Below are positions 35,305 through 45,167 of a DNA stretch of 64,000 nucleotides, piece after piece (the stretch's first letter is position 1; each line of letters opens with the position of its first letter). The stretch covers positions 16,056 through 80,055 of the forward strand of contig NZ_JAXHDD010000016.1 in the NCBI RefSeq assembly GCF_037072025.1, in the 5' to 3' direction. The notes below the pieces were generated by a model. It was not told the DNA's origin and did not search any database. It saw only the letters and a program-made list of their open reading frames with translations. Source of the DNA: Pseudogracilibacillus sp037072025 (GTDB lineage Bacteria > Bacillota > Bacilli > Bacillales > Amphibacillaceae). The translations under genes were made by a program, and so were the position numbers.

Positions 35305-36744
35305 TCATAAATCATTTACCGCCAATCTATCAACCATTCTTTTACTTGACTCATTTAAGCCACGAATAACGATATAATTATTATTTTCTTTATATTTGAG
35401 GATCACTTTATCAATCGCTCCAACTGCAGAATCATCCCATACATGTGCTTCAGTAAAGTCGATTGTTATATTACTGTCCTTGACTGTATAGTCAAAAGCA
35501 TCCACGAAATCCTCCACAGATGCAAAGAATAACTGACCCTTTACCTGGAAAGTGAGGTTATCTTTCTGCCGAATTTCCGTTACTTTAATTTTAGAGATTT
35601 TTGCCACAAAGAAAATGGCACTTAAAATCACGCCTGCAATGACACCTTTTGAAAGGTCGTTTGTTGCAACAACAATACCAACAGTTACTAACATTACGGC
35701 TGCATCCGTTCTTGGTGCTTTTACTAAATAAGAAAAGGATGACCAATCAAACGTACCGATTGAAACCATGATCATAATTCCTACTAGTACTGGCATCGGA
35801 ATTTGAACAACCAAATCACCTAAAACAATGATTAAAAACATTAAGAAAGCTCCAGCAACAAATGTAGAAAGTCTTCCTCTTCCCCCTGATTTTACATTGA
35901 TGACGGATTGCCCGATCATTGCACAACCAGCCATACCACCAAAAAATCCATTAATAATATTTGCGATCCCCTGCCCTCTCGACTCTTTGTTTTTATCACT
36001 CTCGGTATCTGTCATATCATCAACAATCGAAGCGGTCAGTAATGACTCCAGTAAACCGACGATTGCTAAGGCAAAGGAATAAGGCAGAATTATCATTAAC
36101 GTCTCAAGCGAAAACGGAATATCTGGGATTAAAAATACAGGCAGAACTTTAGTAATTTCCCCCAAATCACCAACTGTTCTTAAATCAACATTTCCGTAGA
36201 TCGCAATAGTAGTTAGAATAATAATAGCAATTAATGGTGCCGGGATTGCTTTAAAAAATCGTGGCACCACATATACAATTAATAGCGTAATCGCAACAAA
36301 TACATACGTCATATTCGATATTCCTAAAAAGTGAGGTACTTGAGCCATAAATATTAAGATCGCAAGCGCATTTACGAAACCGATCATTACTGCCCTTGGA
36401 ATAAATTTCATTACTTTAGCTACTTTAAAAATACCGAAGACTAATTGAATAACTCCTGTTAAAATCGTTGCCGCAAGCAAATACTCTAGGCCATGATCGC
36501 GGACTAATGGCAACATGAGTAAGGCCATCGCCCCTGTTGCTGCTGAAATCATGCCCGGTCTACCGCCTACAAACGCGATGATAACCGCAATACAAAACGA
36601 AGCATATAACCCAACCATCGGGTCAACTCCTGCTATAATAGAAAAGGCTATGGCCTCTGGAATTAATGCGAGTGCAACGACAATCCCGGCAAGCACATCT
36701 CCTTTTATATTTGAAAACCATTCTCTTTTTAATCTCTCTACCAC
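35305..36744 (-). CDS. SulP family anion transporter with a C-terminal STAS domain
   Basis: 479 residues with about ten or more transmembrane helices and SulP signatures (ALIPEAIAFSIIAGVDPMVG, MISAATGAMALLMLPLV, GCAMIGQSVINVKSGGRGRL). The C-terminal STAS domain contains GQLFFASVEDFVDAFDYTVK. Substrates in the family include sulfate and bicarbonate; the sequence does not decide. The start is a GTG at 36744 with AAGGAG 9 nt upstream. A structured segment with a terminator-like hairpin lies 160-300 nt upstream. Confidence 0.9.
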   Translation of the reverse strand: MVERLKREWFSNIKGDVLAGIVVALALIPEAIAFSIIAGVDPMVGLYASFCIAVIIAFVGGRPGMISAATGAMALLMLPLVRDHGLEYLLAATILTGVIQLVFGIFKVAKVMKFIPRAVMIGFVNALAILIFMAQVPHFLGISNMTYVFVAITLLIVYVVPRFFKAIPAPLIAIIILTTIAIYGNVDLRTVGDLGEITKVLPVFLIPDIPFSLETLMIILPYSFALAIVGLLESLLTASIVDDMTDTESDKNKESRGQGIANIINGFFGGMAGCAMIGQSVINVKSGGRGRLSTFVAGAFLMFLIIVLGDLVVQIPMPVLVGIMIMVSIGTFDWSSFSYLVKAPRTDAAVMLVTVGIVVATNDLSKGVIAGVILSAIFFVAKISKIKVTEIRQKDNLTFQVKGQLFFASVEDFVDAFDYTVKDSNITIDFTEAHVWDDSAVGAIDKVILKYKENNNYIVIRGLNESSKRMVDRLAVNDL

Positions 36745-36776
36745 ATTACCGTACTCCTTCTATTCTAGTATACTAA

Positions 36777-36875
36777 TTTTTCCGTCCAAAAAATTTTAAC
36801 AAAAACTAGTGTATCATCTTTCGTCCCAAAAAGGAACTGTTTAGGGAATAAAATATAAATATGTTATAATGAGAA
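36777..36875 (+). repeat. Promoter-containing repeat, copy B
   Basis: A second copy of the sequence at 26099-26200 with ACAAAAACTAGTGTATCA, CCCAAAAAGGAACTGTTTAG and TATAAT (36865-36870). Here it faces a structured non-coding segment, with no recombinase-like gene behind it. Confidence 0.75.
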
Positions 36876-36899
36876 AAGTACTTTTTGAAAAACTTGGCA

Positions 36900-37065
36900 T
36901 TCGTTAAAGAAAACATACCCTCATCACTAGGGTATGCCGACGTCAGGCGCAAAGCCTGTTCTTAGTCGGACATCCTAAAGAGCCGTACTGGCGAAGACGG
37001 AGTGATGTTGCACTTATGCTCTGGAGTGCAAGGCTTTTGGGTAGTTGCACTTATGCGAGTCAAGA
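36900..37065. ncRNA. Unassigned structured RNA-like segment upstream of sulP
   Basis: Four hairpins stand in a row: CATACCCT / AGGGTATG (36914-36936), an outer CCGAC / GTCGG enclosing CAGGC / GCCTG (36937-36969), ACATC / GATGT enclosing CCGT / ACGG (36970-37008) and TTGCACT / AGTGCAA (37008-37031). TTGCACT occurs again at 37045-37051, so AGTGCAA can pair with either copy, as in a switch. On the minus strand the first hairpin is followed by TTTTCTTT, like an intrinsic terminator ahead of sulP; on the plus strand the copy B promoter points into it. I do not recognise a known riboswitch class, and the strand is undecided. Confidence 0.5.
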
Positions 37066-37137
37066 AAGGAGTTATACCTTCTTAACTATAGAGAATCTTT
37101 TTAGCATAAACGAACTGCTTTCAACCTAATTATTTAT

Positions 37138-37167
37138 AAAAGAGTAGCATCTGCTACTCTTTTATAA
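37138..37167. terminator. Terminator after the lipoprotein gene (bidirectional)
   Basis: AAAAGAGTAGCA / TGCTACTCTTTT is a 12-bp inverted repeat with T-rich flanks on both strands. It ends the lipoprotein gene on the minus strand and could also end a plus-strand RNA from 36877. Confidence 0.75.
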
Positions 37168-37185
37168 AACTCCGATTATTTTCGA

Positions 37186-38556
37186 TTATTGAACAAATCC
37201 CCCGACTAAAAATTGATCTTGCATCATTACAAGATAAGATCCTTCTCCTTCTTTCGTTACATCTACTTTCACTTCAACTGGATCAAGGAGAGAGTCTACC
37301 TCTTTATAATTTTTAATTAAAAGTTCCATATTTTTCGAAAAGATTTCATCTTCGGAAAAATTTTCTTTCTTAACAGCATCATACAATTGATCCTCTGTAT
37401 CTTGGTATACTTTTGAATCATCAATCCCTTGAATAGATACTGTTACAACGAAATCTTCATCGGACATTGCTTCGGAATCAACTATTTCATATTTTGTAGT
37501 AGAAAGAGCTTTTAAGAAGGCGTCCGCCAGATCTGAAATTTCTTTGTCTGTAACTCCTGTACCTTCCATATTATCTTTTGTATTTTGGACATAAATATCT
37601 TTAAAGAAATCTCTTTGGACTTCAGCCTCTGCTTTTTTATCTTCTTCAGACATTGATTTAGGTGCTTTTTTAATAAACTCATCAGCATCTTGGAAAACGG
37701 TCGCTTGAATTAATGCCTCTACATATTCGGCTGCTTCTTTTTCATAAAGTTCTTTATCTTCCTCTTTTAAATCTTTTTTCTCTCCACTATCGTTCTTATT
37801 TAACCCTTCTCCATCCGCTACCGTTGCTTCTAATCTGACTATTTCTCCAATATCATCATATTCATCGAACTGATGTACAATGTTAATTTCTGTATCTTCA
37901 GGATCATCTTCGAATTTATAAGTTAATTGTTGTTCAATTTTTTCTACTAAAAAAGAAGCACTATTGATGACCAGTTTTAAGTCAAATTCCTTTACTTCCA
38001 TATCTAATAAATCAATTGTTTCATCAAAATCATCAAAACCGGTTAATTGATAAAAAGTAATGGCTTTCCCTAAATGCTTTGCATCATCTTTACTACCTGT
38101 ATACGTCAAAATATATTGATTTTTTTCTTTTTCCAAATCAAATTTATCATAGATATCGTTATCAATATCTTTGTAATAAGTTAATGGGTTTTTATCGAGT
38201 GCTACCATATTTTCTACTTCAGCAAATACTCCTGAATCTCCCCAAGATTCTACTTCGCCACTACTATTTTCTACAAGTGTATCATCATCATTTATATAAA
38301 TAGAAAGATTATCTTCGTCTAAAGTAACATAACTTTCATTTCCTGCTATATCAATAACCATTGATCCAGTGTCAGTAAAATCTGTATAATCCTCTACAAA
38401 CGACACTTCTACACCTGTTAATTCGCTATGTGCTTCCTCTGCTTTTCTAAGTACTTCTGATGGTGAAGATTCAGTTAAGATACTATCTAATGCAGCGGCA
38501 CATCCTCCTAACAAAAATATAGAAATAATGAAGATACACAAAATATTTTTATTCAA
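37186..38556 (-). CDS. Secreted lipoprotein with DUF6612-like and DUF5105-like domains
   Basis: 456 residues. A lipoprotein signal peptide, NILCIFIISIFLLGGCA, has its lipidated cysteine at position 19. The middle domain (about 35-245) resembles the LolA-like DUF6612 of Bacillus lipoproteins (AEEAHSELTGVEVSF, YYKDIDNDIYDKFDLEKEKN). After a charged linker, the C-terminal domain (about 280-456) resembles DUF5105, with LKALSTTKYEIVDSEAMSDE. The function is unknown, probably at the outer face of the membrane. A partial, decayed paralogue lies at 34294. Confidence 0.75.
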   Translation of the reverse strand: MNKNILCIFIISIFLLGGCAAALDSILTESSPSEVLRKAEEAHSELTGVEVSFVEDYTDFTDTGSMVIDIAGNESYVTLDEDNLSIYINDDDTLVENSSGEVESWGDSGVFAEVENMVALDKNPLTYYKDIDNDIYDKFDLEKEKNQYILTYTGSKDDAKHLGKAITFYQLTGFDDFDETIDLLDMEVKEFDLKLVINSASFLVEKIEQQLTYKFEDDPEDTEINIVHQFDEYDDIGEIVRLEATVADGEGLNKNDSGEKKDLKEEDKELYEKEAAEYVEALIQATVFQDADEFIKKAPKSMSEEDKKAEAEVQRDFFKDIYVQNTKDNMEGTGVTDKEISDLADAFLKALSTTKYEIVDSEAMSDEDFVVTVSIQGIDDSKVYQDTEDQLYDAVKKENFSEDEIFSKNMELLIKNYKEVDSLLDPVEVKVDVTKEGEGSYLVMMQDQFLVGGFVQ

Positions 38557-38755
38557 TTTTCAAGTCCCCTTTGCTTGTGTTGACATAACTAAACGTATTA
38601 TACGTTAAGATTTGTTGTCTTCACATAGCAAAAGTACAAAATGAATCATAAATACTATGATTAGGTTATTCATTTCCCAACTTTATTTATAGTATTTTCC
38701 CATATAAAGGATTATGCAGGTATAACTAACCATTAAAACTTGGCGTTCATTTAGC

Positions 38756-38800
38756 ATAAAAAAAACTAAAAAAGGTACCGTCATCGGTATTCTTAGTTTA
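38756..38800 (-). terminator. Terminator after the SHOCT protein gene
   Basis: On the minus strand AAACTAA and TACCG pair with CGGTA and TTAGTTT around a small loop, then a run of Ts. It directly follows the stop codon at 38803. Confidence 0.6.
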
Positions 38801-38802
38801 AA

Positions 38803-39033
38803 TTAATTCTGTAATGTTTTCTTTTTTTGCTCAAATTCTTCATCAGTCAATTCACCTTTTGCATAACGCTCGCGTAAGATAGCTAATGCCTTGTCCTCGT
38901 CTTTTCTACTAGCTTGAAGAAGTTTATACCCTAAAAAGAAAAGGACTAATAATAATAGGATAAAAAGGATCATCCAAACCATGCCATACCCAGAGTTTCC
39001 CATCATATGATGAGGACCATATTGATGAAACAT
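38803..39033 (-). CDS. SHOCT domain membrane protein
   Basis: A 76-residue protein: a histidine/methionine-rich N-terminus (MFHQYGPHHMMGNSGYG), one transmembrane helix (WMILFILLLLVLFFLGYKLL) and a C-terminal SHOCT motif (ILRERYAKGELTDEEFEQKK). SHOCT domains occur at the ends of many membrane proteins as oligomerisation or binding modules. I chose the ATG at 39033, 9 nt after AAAGGGG; the ATG at 39042 touches that site. The His/Met-rich start suggests, but does not show, metal binding. Confidence 0.75.
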   Translation of the reverse strand: MFHQYGPHHMMGNSGYGMVWMILFILLLLVLFFLGYKLLQASRKDEDKALAILRERYAKGELTDEEFEQKKKTLQN

Positions 39034-39468
39034 AGTAATCATCCCCTTTCATCTATATTATCTCACAATAAAAGGTGTGTAAGGGTGTTTTGGAGAAAAA
39101 TTACTTAGATTGTGATAATTATGATTTTTATAGTTACAATCAGATAGCGTTAATATACATTCATCCAAGTCTCCGAATGTACTCGAAGTACTTGTTTCTG
39201 GATCTGCAGCATGCATTTGCATTTGTTATCAATGTATCAAGCATCGTTTGTTCTTTATTTATAGGACTGAAAGGATAAAACAGGTGGTGTTAGTGAATTC
39301 TCATTAAAATACATTCCCTAAGAAGGTACTAAAATGTACTATCTTGCACACATTTATGATAAAGTATTTTTACATTCAATTAATTTGGCTGATGGATAAA
39401 GTACTAGTATATTATAATTAGCCATCAACATAAAACTCCACCAATTATCCCCCAAAGGAAGGGATAAA
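39034..39468. other. Intergenic stretch without a recognised gene
   Basis: Only short ORFs without ribosome sites or family resemblance are present. A TATAAT-like box near 39413 may be the promoter of the broken Rpn gene that follows. Confidence 0.6.
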
Positions 39469-40414
39469 TTGGCTATTACACATACAGTCAAAGAAGATAC
39501 TTCAAGCTATTCCCAGTCGTCAGCTAATAAAATTGAAAATCCTCACGATACATTTTTCAAAGAAACACTCGGGAGTGTAGAAGTCGCTAAAAGTTTTTTG
39601 CTTCACTATTTACCGTCAGGAATCATGAAAATAGTTGATGAAGACACATTATCCCCTGAAAAAGACAGCTTCATCGACAAAGAGCTTAAAAAAAGATTTT
39701 CCGATTTAGTGCAAATATATACGGAAGGGAAGGATATATTTATTTTCTGTTTGAACACAAAAGCTATCCTTATAATAGTGTCATTTTTCAGTTGTTGAAA
39801 TATATGACAGAAATTTAGAATACGAAATTGCTCAAGGAAAGAACAGAACTGTTGCCGGTTATCATACCGCTAGTCATCTATCACGGAGCTAGCGAGTAGA
39901 ACATTGAAACAACGTTGTCTGACATGATCAGCGGCTATAAAGAACTCCCTAATGATGTGAAAAAGTATATTCCCAATTATGAATATTTGATTTACGACTT
40001 ATCAAACTATACAGACGAACAAATAAAAGACGTATCAAGATGTCCAAAATGCGGAAAACGTTGAAGAATTGCTAGATACAATTGCCAAGACCGTACATTA
40101 TTTGCGAGAATTGGAAGACAGACAGGTATGGAGTACCTTAAAACAGTCATACGTTGTATATTCAGTGCGGCAAAAAATTTAACGAGGGAAGATATGAATA
40201 AAATCGTCAAGAAAATAGAAAACACTTATCCGGAAGGGAGCTAACTCATAATGATTTTAGCAAATATTTTGCGAGAGGAAGGAAAAAAGGGAGAAAAGAA
40301 AGGATAAAGGCGGTGGCCCTTGAAATGCTAAAAAAAGGCTCAAGTATACACTTTTTGGTAGAGGTCACCCATATGGATATGAAGGAAGCTGAAAAACTTA
40401 AAAGACTTGTTTAA
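39469..40414 (+). pseudogene. Rpn-family (PD-(D/E)XK) gene, multiply frameshifted
   Basis: An almost full-length but broken gene. It has IENPHDTFFKETLGSVEVAK, SPEKDSFIDKELKKRFSDLV, then in shifted frames IYFLFEHKSYPYNSVIFQLL, PVIIPLVIYHGA, DMISGYKELPNDVKKYIPNY and LIYDLSNYTDEQIKD, and the C-terminus VAFVTHMDM-like helix region (LVEVTHMDMKEAEKLKRLV). Stops and shifts occur near 39715, 39800, 39890, 40035 and 40245. The start is probably the TTG at 39469 behind AGGAAGGG. It is close to the truncated copy at 26901-27454. Confidence 0.85.
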
Positions 40415-40789
40415 TACCCTAATGCTATACTTTTGTTTTTCTCACACCACCCCTCGTAGTGCTGTATTCTAAGTTTAGCGGCGGTTTTGCTTTCCTGTTG
40501 TCTATTCCTATCCCCCAAAAAGTCAAATTAAACAGTTACAAATTGGGATTAGACACCATAATTACATTTTTCTCCTTTTTGAGAGAAGGTTATTTTTAAA
40601 ATGTAATAATCCGATCTTGAATTACATCTCTTATTCACTCAAATACTGCTCACTATTCCCGAAAAGACATAATATACGGTCTTTCAATTTCTTGGAGATT
40701 TAATGAAATAACGATGATCATAAATTAGAAATTCCCCATTCCATACAATTCCAATTAGAAAATTGAGCATCACCCCTCACAGAAGCAAA
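40415..40789. other. Intergenic stretch after the broken Rpn gene
   Basis: The first 70 bp hold a decayed terminator like that at 27483-27523 (CACCACCCC ... GCGGCGGTTTTG). I see nothing else recognisable. Confidence 0.5.
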
Positions 40790-41311
40790 CTAACTAATTG
40801 ATAAACCGCCTTCCATTTTTAATAACTTTTCTTTTACTTGAACACCTTCTCTAAACCCAGATAATTCTCCGTTTTTTCGAATGACACGGTGACAAGGAAT
40901 GACAATAAGAATTGGATTTTTTCCGATCGCATTTGCCACTGCACGTACTGCACTTGGCTTGCCGATTATTTCAGCTACTTTTGAATAGGTGAAAGTTTTT
41001 CCATATGGAATTTGAATTAATGCATCCCATACAGATTTTTGAAATGCTGTCCCTTTTGGCGAAAGCGAAAAATCAAAAGCCTTTCGTTCTCCGTTTATAT
41101 ATTCAATTAACTGGTCTTCATAAACTTTCATACTATTTTTATTTTCTTCTAATCTAATATTTCCATATGTTTTTCTTAAATAGTTTTCACTTTCTTTATT
41201 AGGACAGGTACTAATATAACATAGCCCTTTTTTTGTCGCCGCTATAAAAATATTCCAATCGTTATATAGAAAGCTAGTATAATATACGCAATCTGTCATA
41301 GTTATTTCCAT
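40790..41311 (-). CDS. ogt: Methylated-DNA-protein-cysteine methyltransferase (Ogt type)
   Basis: A 173-residue repair protein that removes the alkyl group from O6-methylguanine onto its own cysteine. The active-site motif IVIPCHRVIRKNGELSGF is present, and IPYGKTFTYSKVAEIIGKPS with AVRAVANAIGKNP forms the DNA-binding helix-turn-helix with the arginine finger. The ATG at 41311 follows AGAGGGGGTA at short spacing. It stands alone among mobile-element remnants. Confidence 0.92.
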   Translation of the reverse strand: MEITMTDCVYYTSFLYNDWNIFIAATKKGLCYISTCPNKESENYLRKTYGNIRLEENKNSMKVYEDQLIEYINGERKAFDFSLSPKGTAFQKSVWDALIQIPYGKTFTYSKVAEIIGKPSAVRAVANAIGKNPILIVIPCHRVIRKNGELSGFREGVQVKEKLLKMEGGLSIS

Positions 41312-41491
41312 TACCCCCTCTTGAACTATATAGTCTCTCGGATTTTAAATTTCCGCATCAGCTCTAGTCTTTTGACTAGGTCTTTTGTATTACTTCTCCC
41401 CAAAATTGCAAATCAGGTAGGTATATTACTTGACTTTTAAATATCACCCCAACAATCGATTTGAAGATTTGAAGGCATTATTTTTTGCGAA

Positions 41492-42998
41492 ATGGGGAGA
41501 TATTATTTGATTACAAAAGTACGTCCACATGATGAGTATCTAGTGTTTATTTCTAACCAATTTGAATTGTGGGGTATAAGCAAAAAGTTCATTCAAGATT
41601 TTTATTTTGACCTCGTTGTTTGGCTTTGTCTTATGGATCTTACATCAACCGCCGATTTGCTGAAACATCGGTATTCTTCTAATCCCAGAGGAAGAAAACC
41701 ACGCAACAACCCGAGTGACATGCTTCGGAGTTTGCTTTTGATGCATAAACTTCAATACACAAGTGTCGATAAGTGGGTAGAAGCATTAAAAACAAATCCA
41801 CTATATGCCATTTTGAGCGGTTTTGAGCCAGATTCAACTCCTGGGGTTGGCACCTTTTATGATTTTTTTGACCAGCTTTGGCTTGCACCTTCCCCTCACT
41901 TGATGAATAGGAAGAAGAAAAAGCTCAAAAGCCAAAAAAGAAAGGGAAAAAGAATCAAAAAATGGTCCCTAAAAACCCTAGAATTGTTGAAAAACTTATT
42001 CGCCGTGCACGTAAACAGAGAAAAAATTATTATTCGCCTAAAGCTCATGATACACTGCAACAGCTATTTAAATCTTTGTTTGTAGAATGTTCTCTTACAC
42101 AAGGTCTTTTGGCAAACCCGTAGTCATTAAGCATCTTAGCGGATGGTACACCTGTAGAAACTGGTGGTCGACCATATGGAAAATTCCTTTGTAATTGCCG
42201 CAAACAAGGAAAGTGGAAATGCGATTGTTTGCGGATTTTTCCGATCCAGATACGAATTGGGGTTGGGACAGCATCCGTGAAAAATATTATTATGGACGGA
42301 ACCTTTTCATGGTAAGTACTTCTGAAAGCCCATATGATTTACCCATTTATCCAAGGATGTATTGAGCAAGCAAACATGATTCTGTCCTACTTGTGAGTAC
42401 CTATCATGAACTCCTACAAATGGAAAATTGGGGAAAGCATCTTAGACTCAGCCTTCGATGCTTATCCCATCTATGAAATGTTGGAACACTATGACGTTTC
42501 TGCCATCATTGACCTTAACCCAAGGGGTTCCAAACAGTTCATCTATAATGAAATGGATATCAACTTGGACGGTGTTCCCTTGTGCCCATTGGTCGTGAAA
42601 TGGTTAACTGGGGCGTGGATAAAAAACGTTACCGTCGCAAATGGCGTTGCCCTGCAGCCGTTAGAAAATGGGATACCAAAACCCGTGTTCAGATTCAAGC
42701 TACGGGAGACATTTTATACATCAACTAAGGACAATCCCAGACTTTTTCCACGTATAAAAAACGTGATAGTAAGGAATGGTACAAGCGCTATTCCCTTCGC
42801 ACTGGCGCTGAACATTGTATCAAACGTCAAAAAATTGATTATGACCTAGAGGGCTCCAATGGTCGAAGTTCCCGTCATTGGAACATTCGTACATACATCA
42901 TTGCTATGTGCCAACATGCAGATGCATGGGTTAAGGAAGCCAGCAAAACTCAGTTTAAGGAGTTGCATGTAAAAGCAAAAATGATATTAGCCATCTAA
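41492..42998 (+). pseudogene. DDE transposase (IS4/IS1182-like), heavily degraded
   Basis: The first 150 codons are open (RGRKPRNNPSDMLRSLLLMH, YTSVDKWVEALKTNPLYAIL, DSTPGVGTFYDFFDQLW). Later parts appear only in other frames: KNYYSPKAHDTLQQLFKSL, LADGTPVETGGRPYGKFLCN, WDSIREKYYYGRNLFMVST, LDSAFDAYPIYEMLEHYDVS with AIIDLNPRG, and the end VKEASKTQFKELHVKAKMIL. At least five frameshifts or stops make it inactive. The family assignment is by general resemblance; I did not find the terminal inverted repeats. Confidence 0.8.
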
Positions 42999-43356
42999 AA
43001 ATAGGAGTCAATAATTTTTTAAAATCTGCATGTTGCAGGTTTCTTTGGCATGGACTTTTTTAATGAAAATGTTAAAATTGTAAAGTTAGTCACTTTCACC
43101 CTCCAAAAGCCCCAGAGTTACTCAGTTAATTTCCAGTCTCTATTTAATATTTTGAAAAGTTGCATATTTAATATAAACATATATTAAAGAGATTAGTTGT
43201 ATTTGTCAACTATTCAATAACATTATTTGGTTCAGTAACAAATCACAGAATTATCGACAATAGTCGACATTAAAAGTTCATAATAATAGGCTGATTGAAT
43301 GTTTGTCGAAAAAAATTTAACAAGCCATTTGTTGTCCATTTTGTTTTAAACGTTTC
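42999..43356. other. Intergenic stretch between two broken transposases
   Basis: AT-rich sequence without a convincing ORF. It probably contains the outer ends of the two IS remnants, but I could not define inverted repeats. Confidence 0.45.
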
Positions 43357-44195
43357 TCATAACGGTCTTGGTATTTCCTCCATTTGAGTTGGGCATTCTT
43401 TTCTTCCTTCATCCGCATCCCGTGCCTGGATCGATTTGATGGAATAACCAAAACCTTGTTGATTCATCGTCCGAATCTGGTTGTTTTTCCCTTCCGTTTT
43501 GGCGTTGGATATGCGATGGATAAAGCGATTAAGGATTTCGGGCAACCAATTCGTTCCGGATGTGATAATTCATGGAGCAGCTTGATGACTTCTTCCTTGC
43601 GCCTGTTTTCATGCATCAGAAACAGTTGCGGACGCCATGGAATGGAAAGGTCATATAGGACAAGTCGATATTTGCCTTTCCCTTTGGCCAAACTGATTTC
43701 ATCCATTCCGATCAACGTGGGTGTTGAACGTTCCGTGAGATCCGGCTGCTCCGAATAATGTTTTAATACATGGATCCGCACATTTTGACCACTACGACCA
43801 AAGGCTTCTCCAACTGCTTTAAACGTACAGTCAGCTGTTGCGTACAGAAGTGCTTCATGGCCGATTTCGGTAATGCGTTGATACGGCTTTAGCCAGGACA
43901 AAGGCTCCATAAATGTATGATGACAAACATCACATGCAAAGCGACAATGGTTGAAATGATCAATGATGGGTGTGTTATTGTGAGTACCGGCAACAACCCA
44001 TTTAGGATGATACTCATGAACTTTGGTTGTCCAAAAACCACAATCCGGACAATGAGCTCCTTGATTTGTACATTGAATATGACGGTACAATCCTACGTTT
44101 AGGTAGCCGAATGGAACTTCTACTTGTTGAGTAATGATAAAAGGTACTTTATCGCCATCGCTTGTCATGATATAATGGTTAAGCATCCAAATCAT
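43357..44195 (-). pseudogene. ISL3-family transposase with an internal deletion and frameshift
   Basis: The N-terminal zinc-finger region (CTNQGAHCPDCGFWTTKVHE and RFACDVCHHTFMEPLSW), the helix-turn-helix region and the first catalytic aspartate (TLIGMDEISLAKGKGKYRLV) are intact. The frame then jumps from HPERIGCPKSLI to the family's C-terminal HRISNAKTEGKNNQIRTMNQ with GFGYS, in another frame. The second half of the catalytic core is missing, so the element cannot move on its own. Confidence 0.85.
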
Positions 44196-44356
44196 CCTTA
44201 CGTTGGTATTTGTTTAGTTACTTAACCAATACGACAGGTGGTTTGGATTTTACTTTTTTATCATCAAATTTGTCGGATTTTGTTACCCGTAAATTGTTAT
44301 TGAACCAATTTTATTTTAAAATTCCTTTTATCTTGTAATTTATACAGACAATTATA

Positions 44357-45136
44357 TTAATACATAACAGTCCCACCATCTACATTAATCGCCTGCCCAG
44401 TTATGTATCCTGCTTCCGGAAGTGCCAGATAAACAACCAATGATGCTATTTCATATAGCTCCCCAGATCGATTTAATGGGATATTACGAAGCATTTTTTC
44501 AAAAATTTCACCGCGTTTTTCGTTATAATTTTTAACATAGTAATCATCCATCTGATCCCACATTTCTGTATGAACATAGCCAGGACACACTGCATTGACA
44601 TTAATATTATATTTAGCTAGAGCAGCAGCAGCTGAACGTGTAACACTAATAGTAGCAGCTTTTGAAGCAGCATATACTGGATAATCAGGTCTACTTGATT
44701 TACCAGTAATGGAAGAGATATTGATAATTCTACCTTGATTTTTAAATTGAATTAAATGCTTTGCGGCTTCCTGCATACTGAAAAAGAGTGACTTAGCATT
44801 TAAATCCATTACCGCATCCCAGTTCTCGGGTGAAACTTCTAGAAATCTATTTACCTTAATGATACCTGCAGCATTTACTACAATGTCAAATGAATCAAAA
44901 TCTTTGATAATAGATTCATATAAGGACTTAATTTCTTCCACTTCTCTCAAATCCCTTATATATACTTCAATTTTTACATCATTTTTTTCCAATTGTGATG
45001 CAACACGCCTGGAGTTCTCTTCGTCAATATCCACCATTGCAATATTAAAACCATGATTAACCAACTTTTCTGCAATAGCTTTTCCAATTCCTTTTGCAGC
45101 ACCTGTTACTACTGCAGTTTTACCATGTAAATCCAT
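44357..45136 (-). CDS. Short-chain dehydrogenase/reductase (second SDR of the catabolic operon)
   Basis: 259 residues with the NAD(P) motif VVTGAAKGIGKAIAEKL, NAAGI, and the catalytic S-Y-K in ISSITGKSSRPDYPVYAASK; it ends with GYITGQAINVDGGTVMY. I chose the ATG at 45136 behind AAGGGGG; the frame upstream lacks a ribosome site. It is the last gene of the minus-strand aromatic operon, 31 nt after the TRAP permease. It probably oxidises an alcohol or dihydrodiol intermediate; the substrate is not evident. Confidence 0.85.
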   Translation of the reverse strand: MDLHGKTAVVTGAAKGIGKAIAEKLVNHGFNIAMVDIDEENSRRVASQLEKNDVKIEVYIRDLREVEEIKSLYESIIKDFDSFDIVVNAAGIIKVNRFLEVSPENWDAVMDLNAKSLFFSMQEAAKHLIQFKNQGRIINISSITGKSSRPDYPVYAASKAATISVTRSAAAALAKYNINVNAVCPGYVHTEMWDQMDDYYVKNYNEKRGEIFEKMLRNIPLNRSGELYEIASLVVYLALPEAGYITGQAINVDGGTVMY

Positions 45137-45167
45137 ATTTTTAAACCCCCTTAATATTAACCATTTT

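Noticed and set aside
36937..36969. Possible c-di-GMP (GEMM) riboswitch because of GCGCAAAGCC
   Set aside because: The rest of the GEMM consensus, including the second conserved helix and its tetraloop receptor, is missing; the motif is just the loop of a simple hairpin.
39075..39278. 67-residue ORF in the gap after the SHOCT gene
   Set aside because: No ribosome site, no recognisable domain and unusual composition; I treat it as chance.
43917..44102. Plus-strand ORF opposite the ISL3 transposase
   Set aside because: It is a shadow of the transposase frame, which has clear zinc-finger cysteines and a catalytic aspartate.
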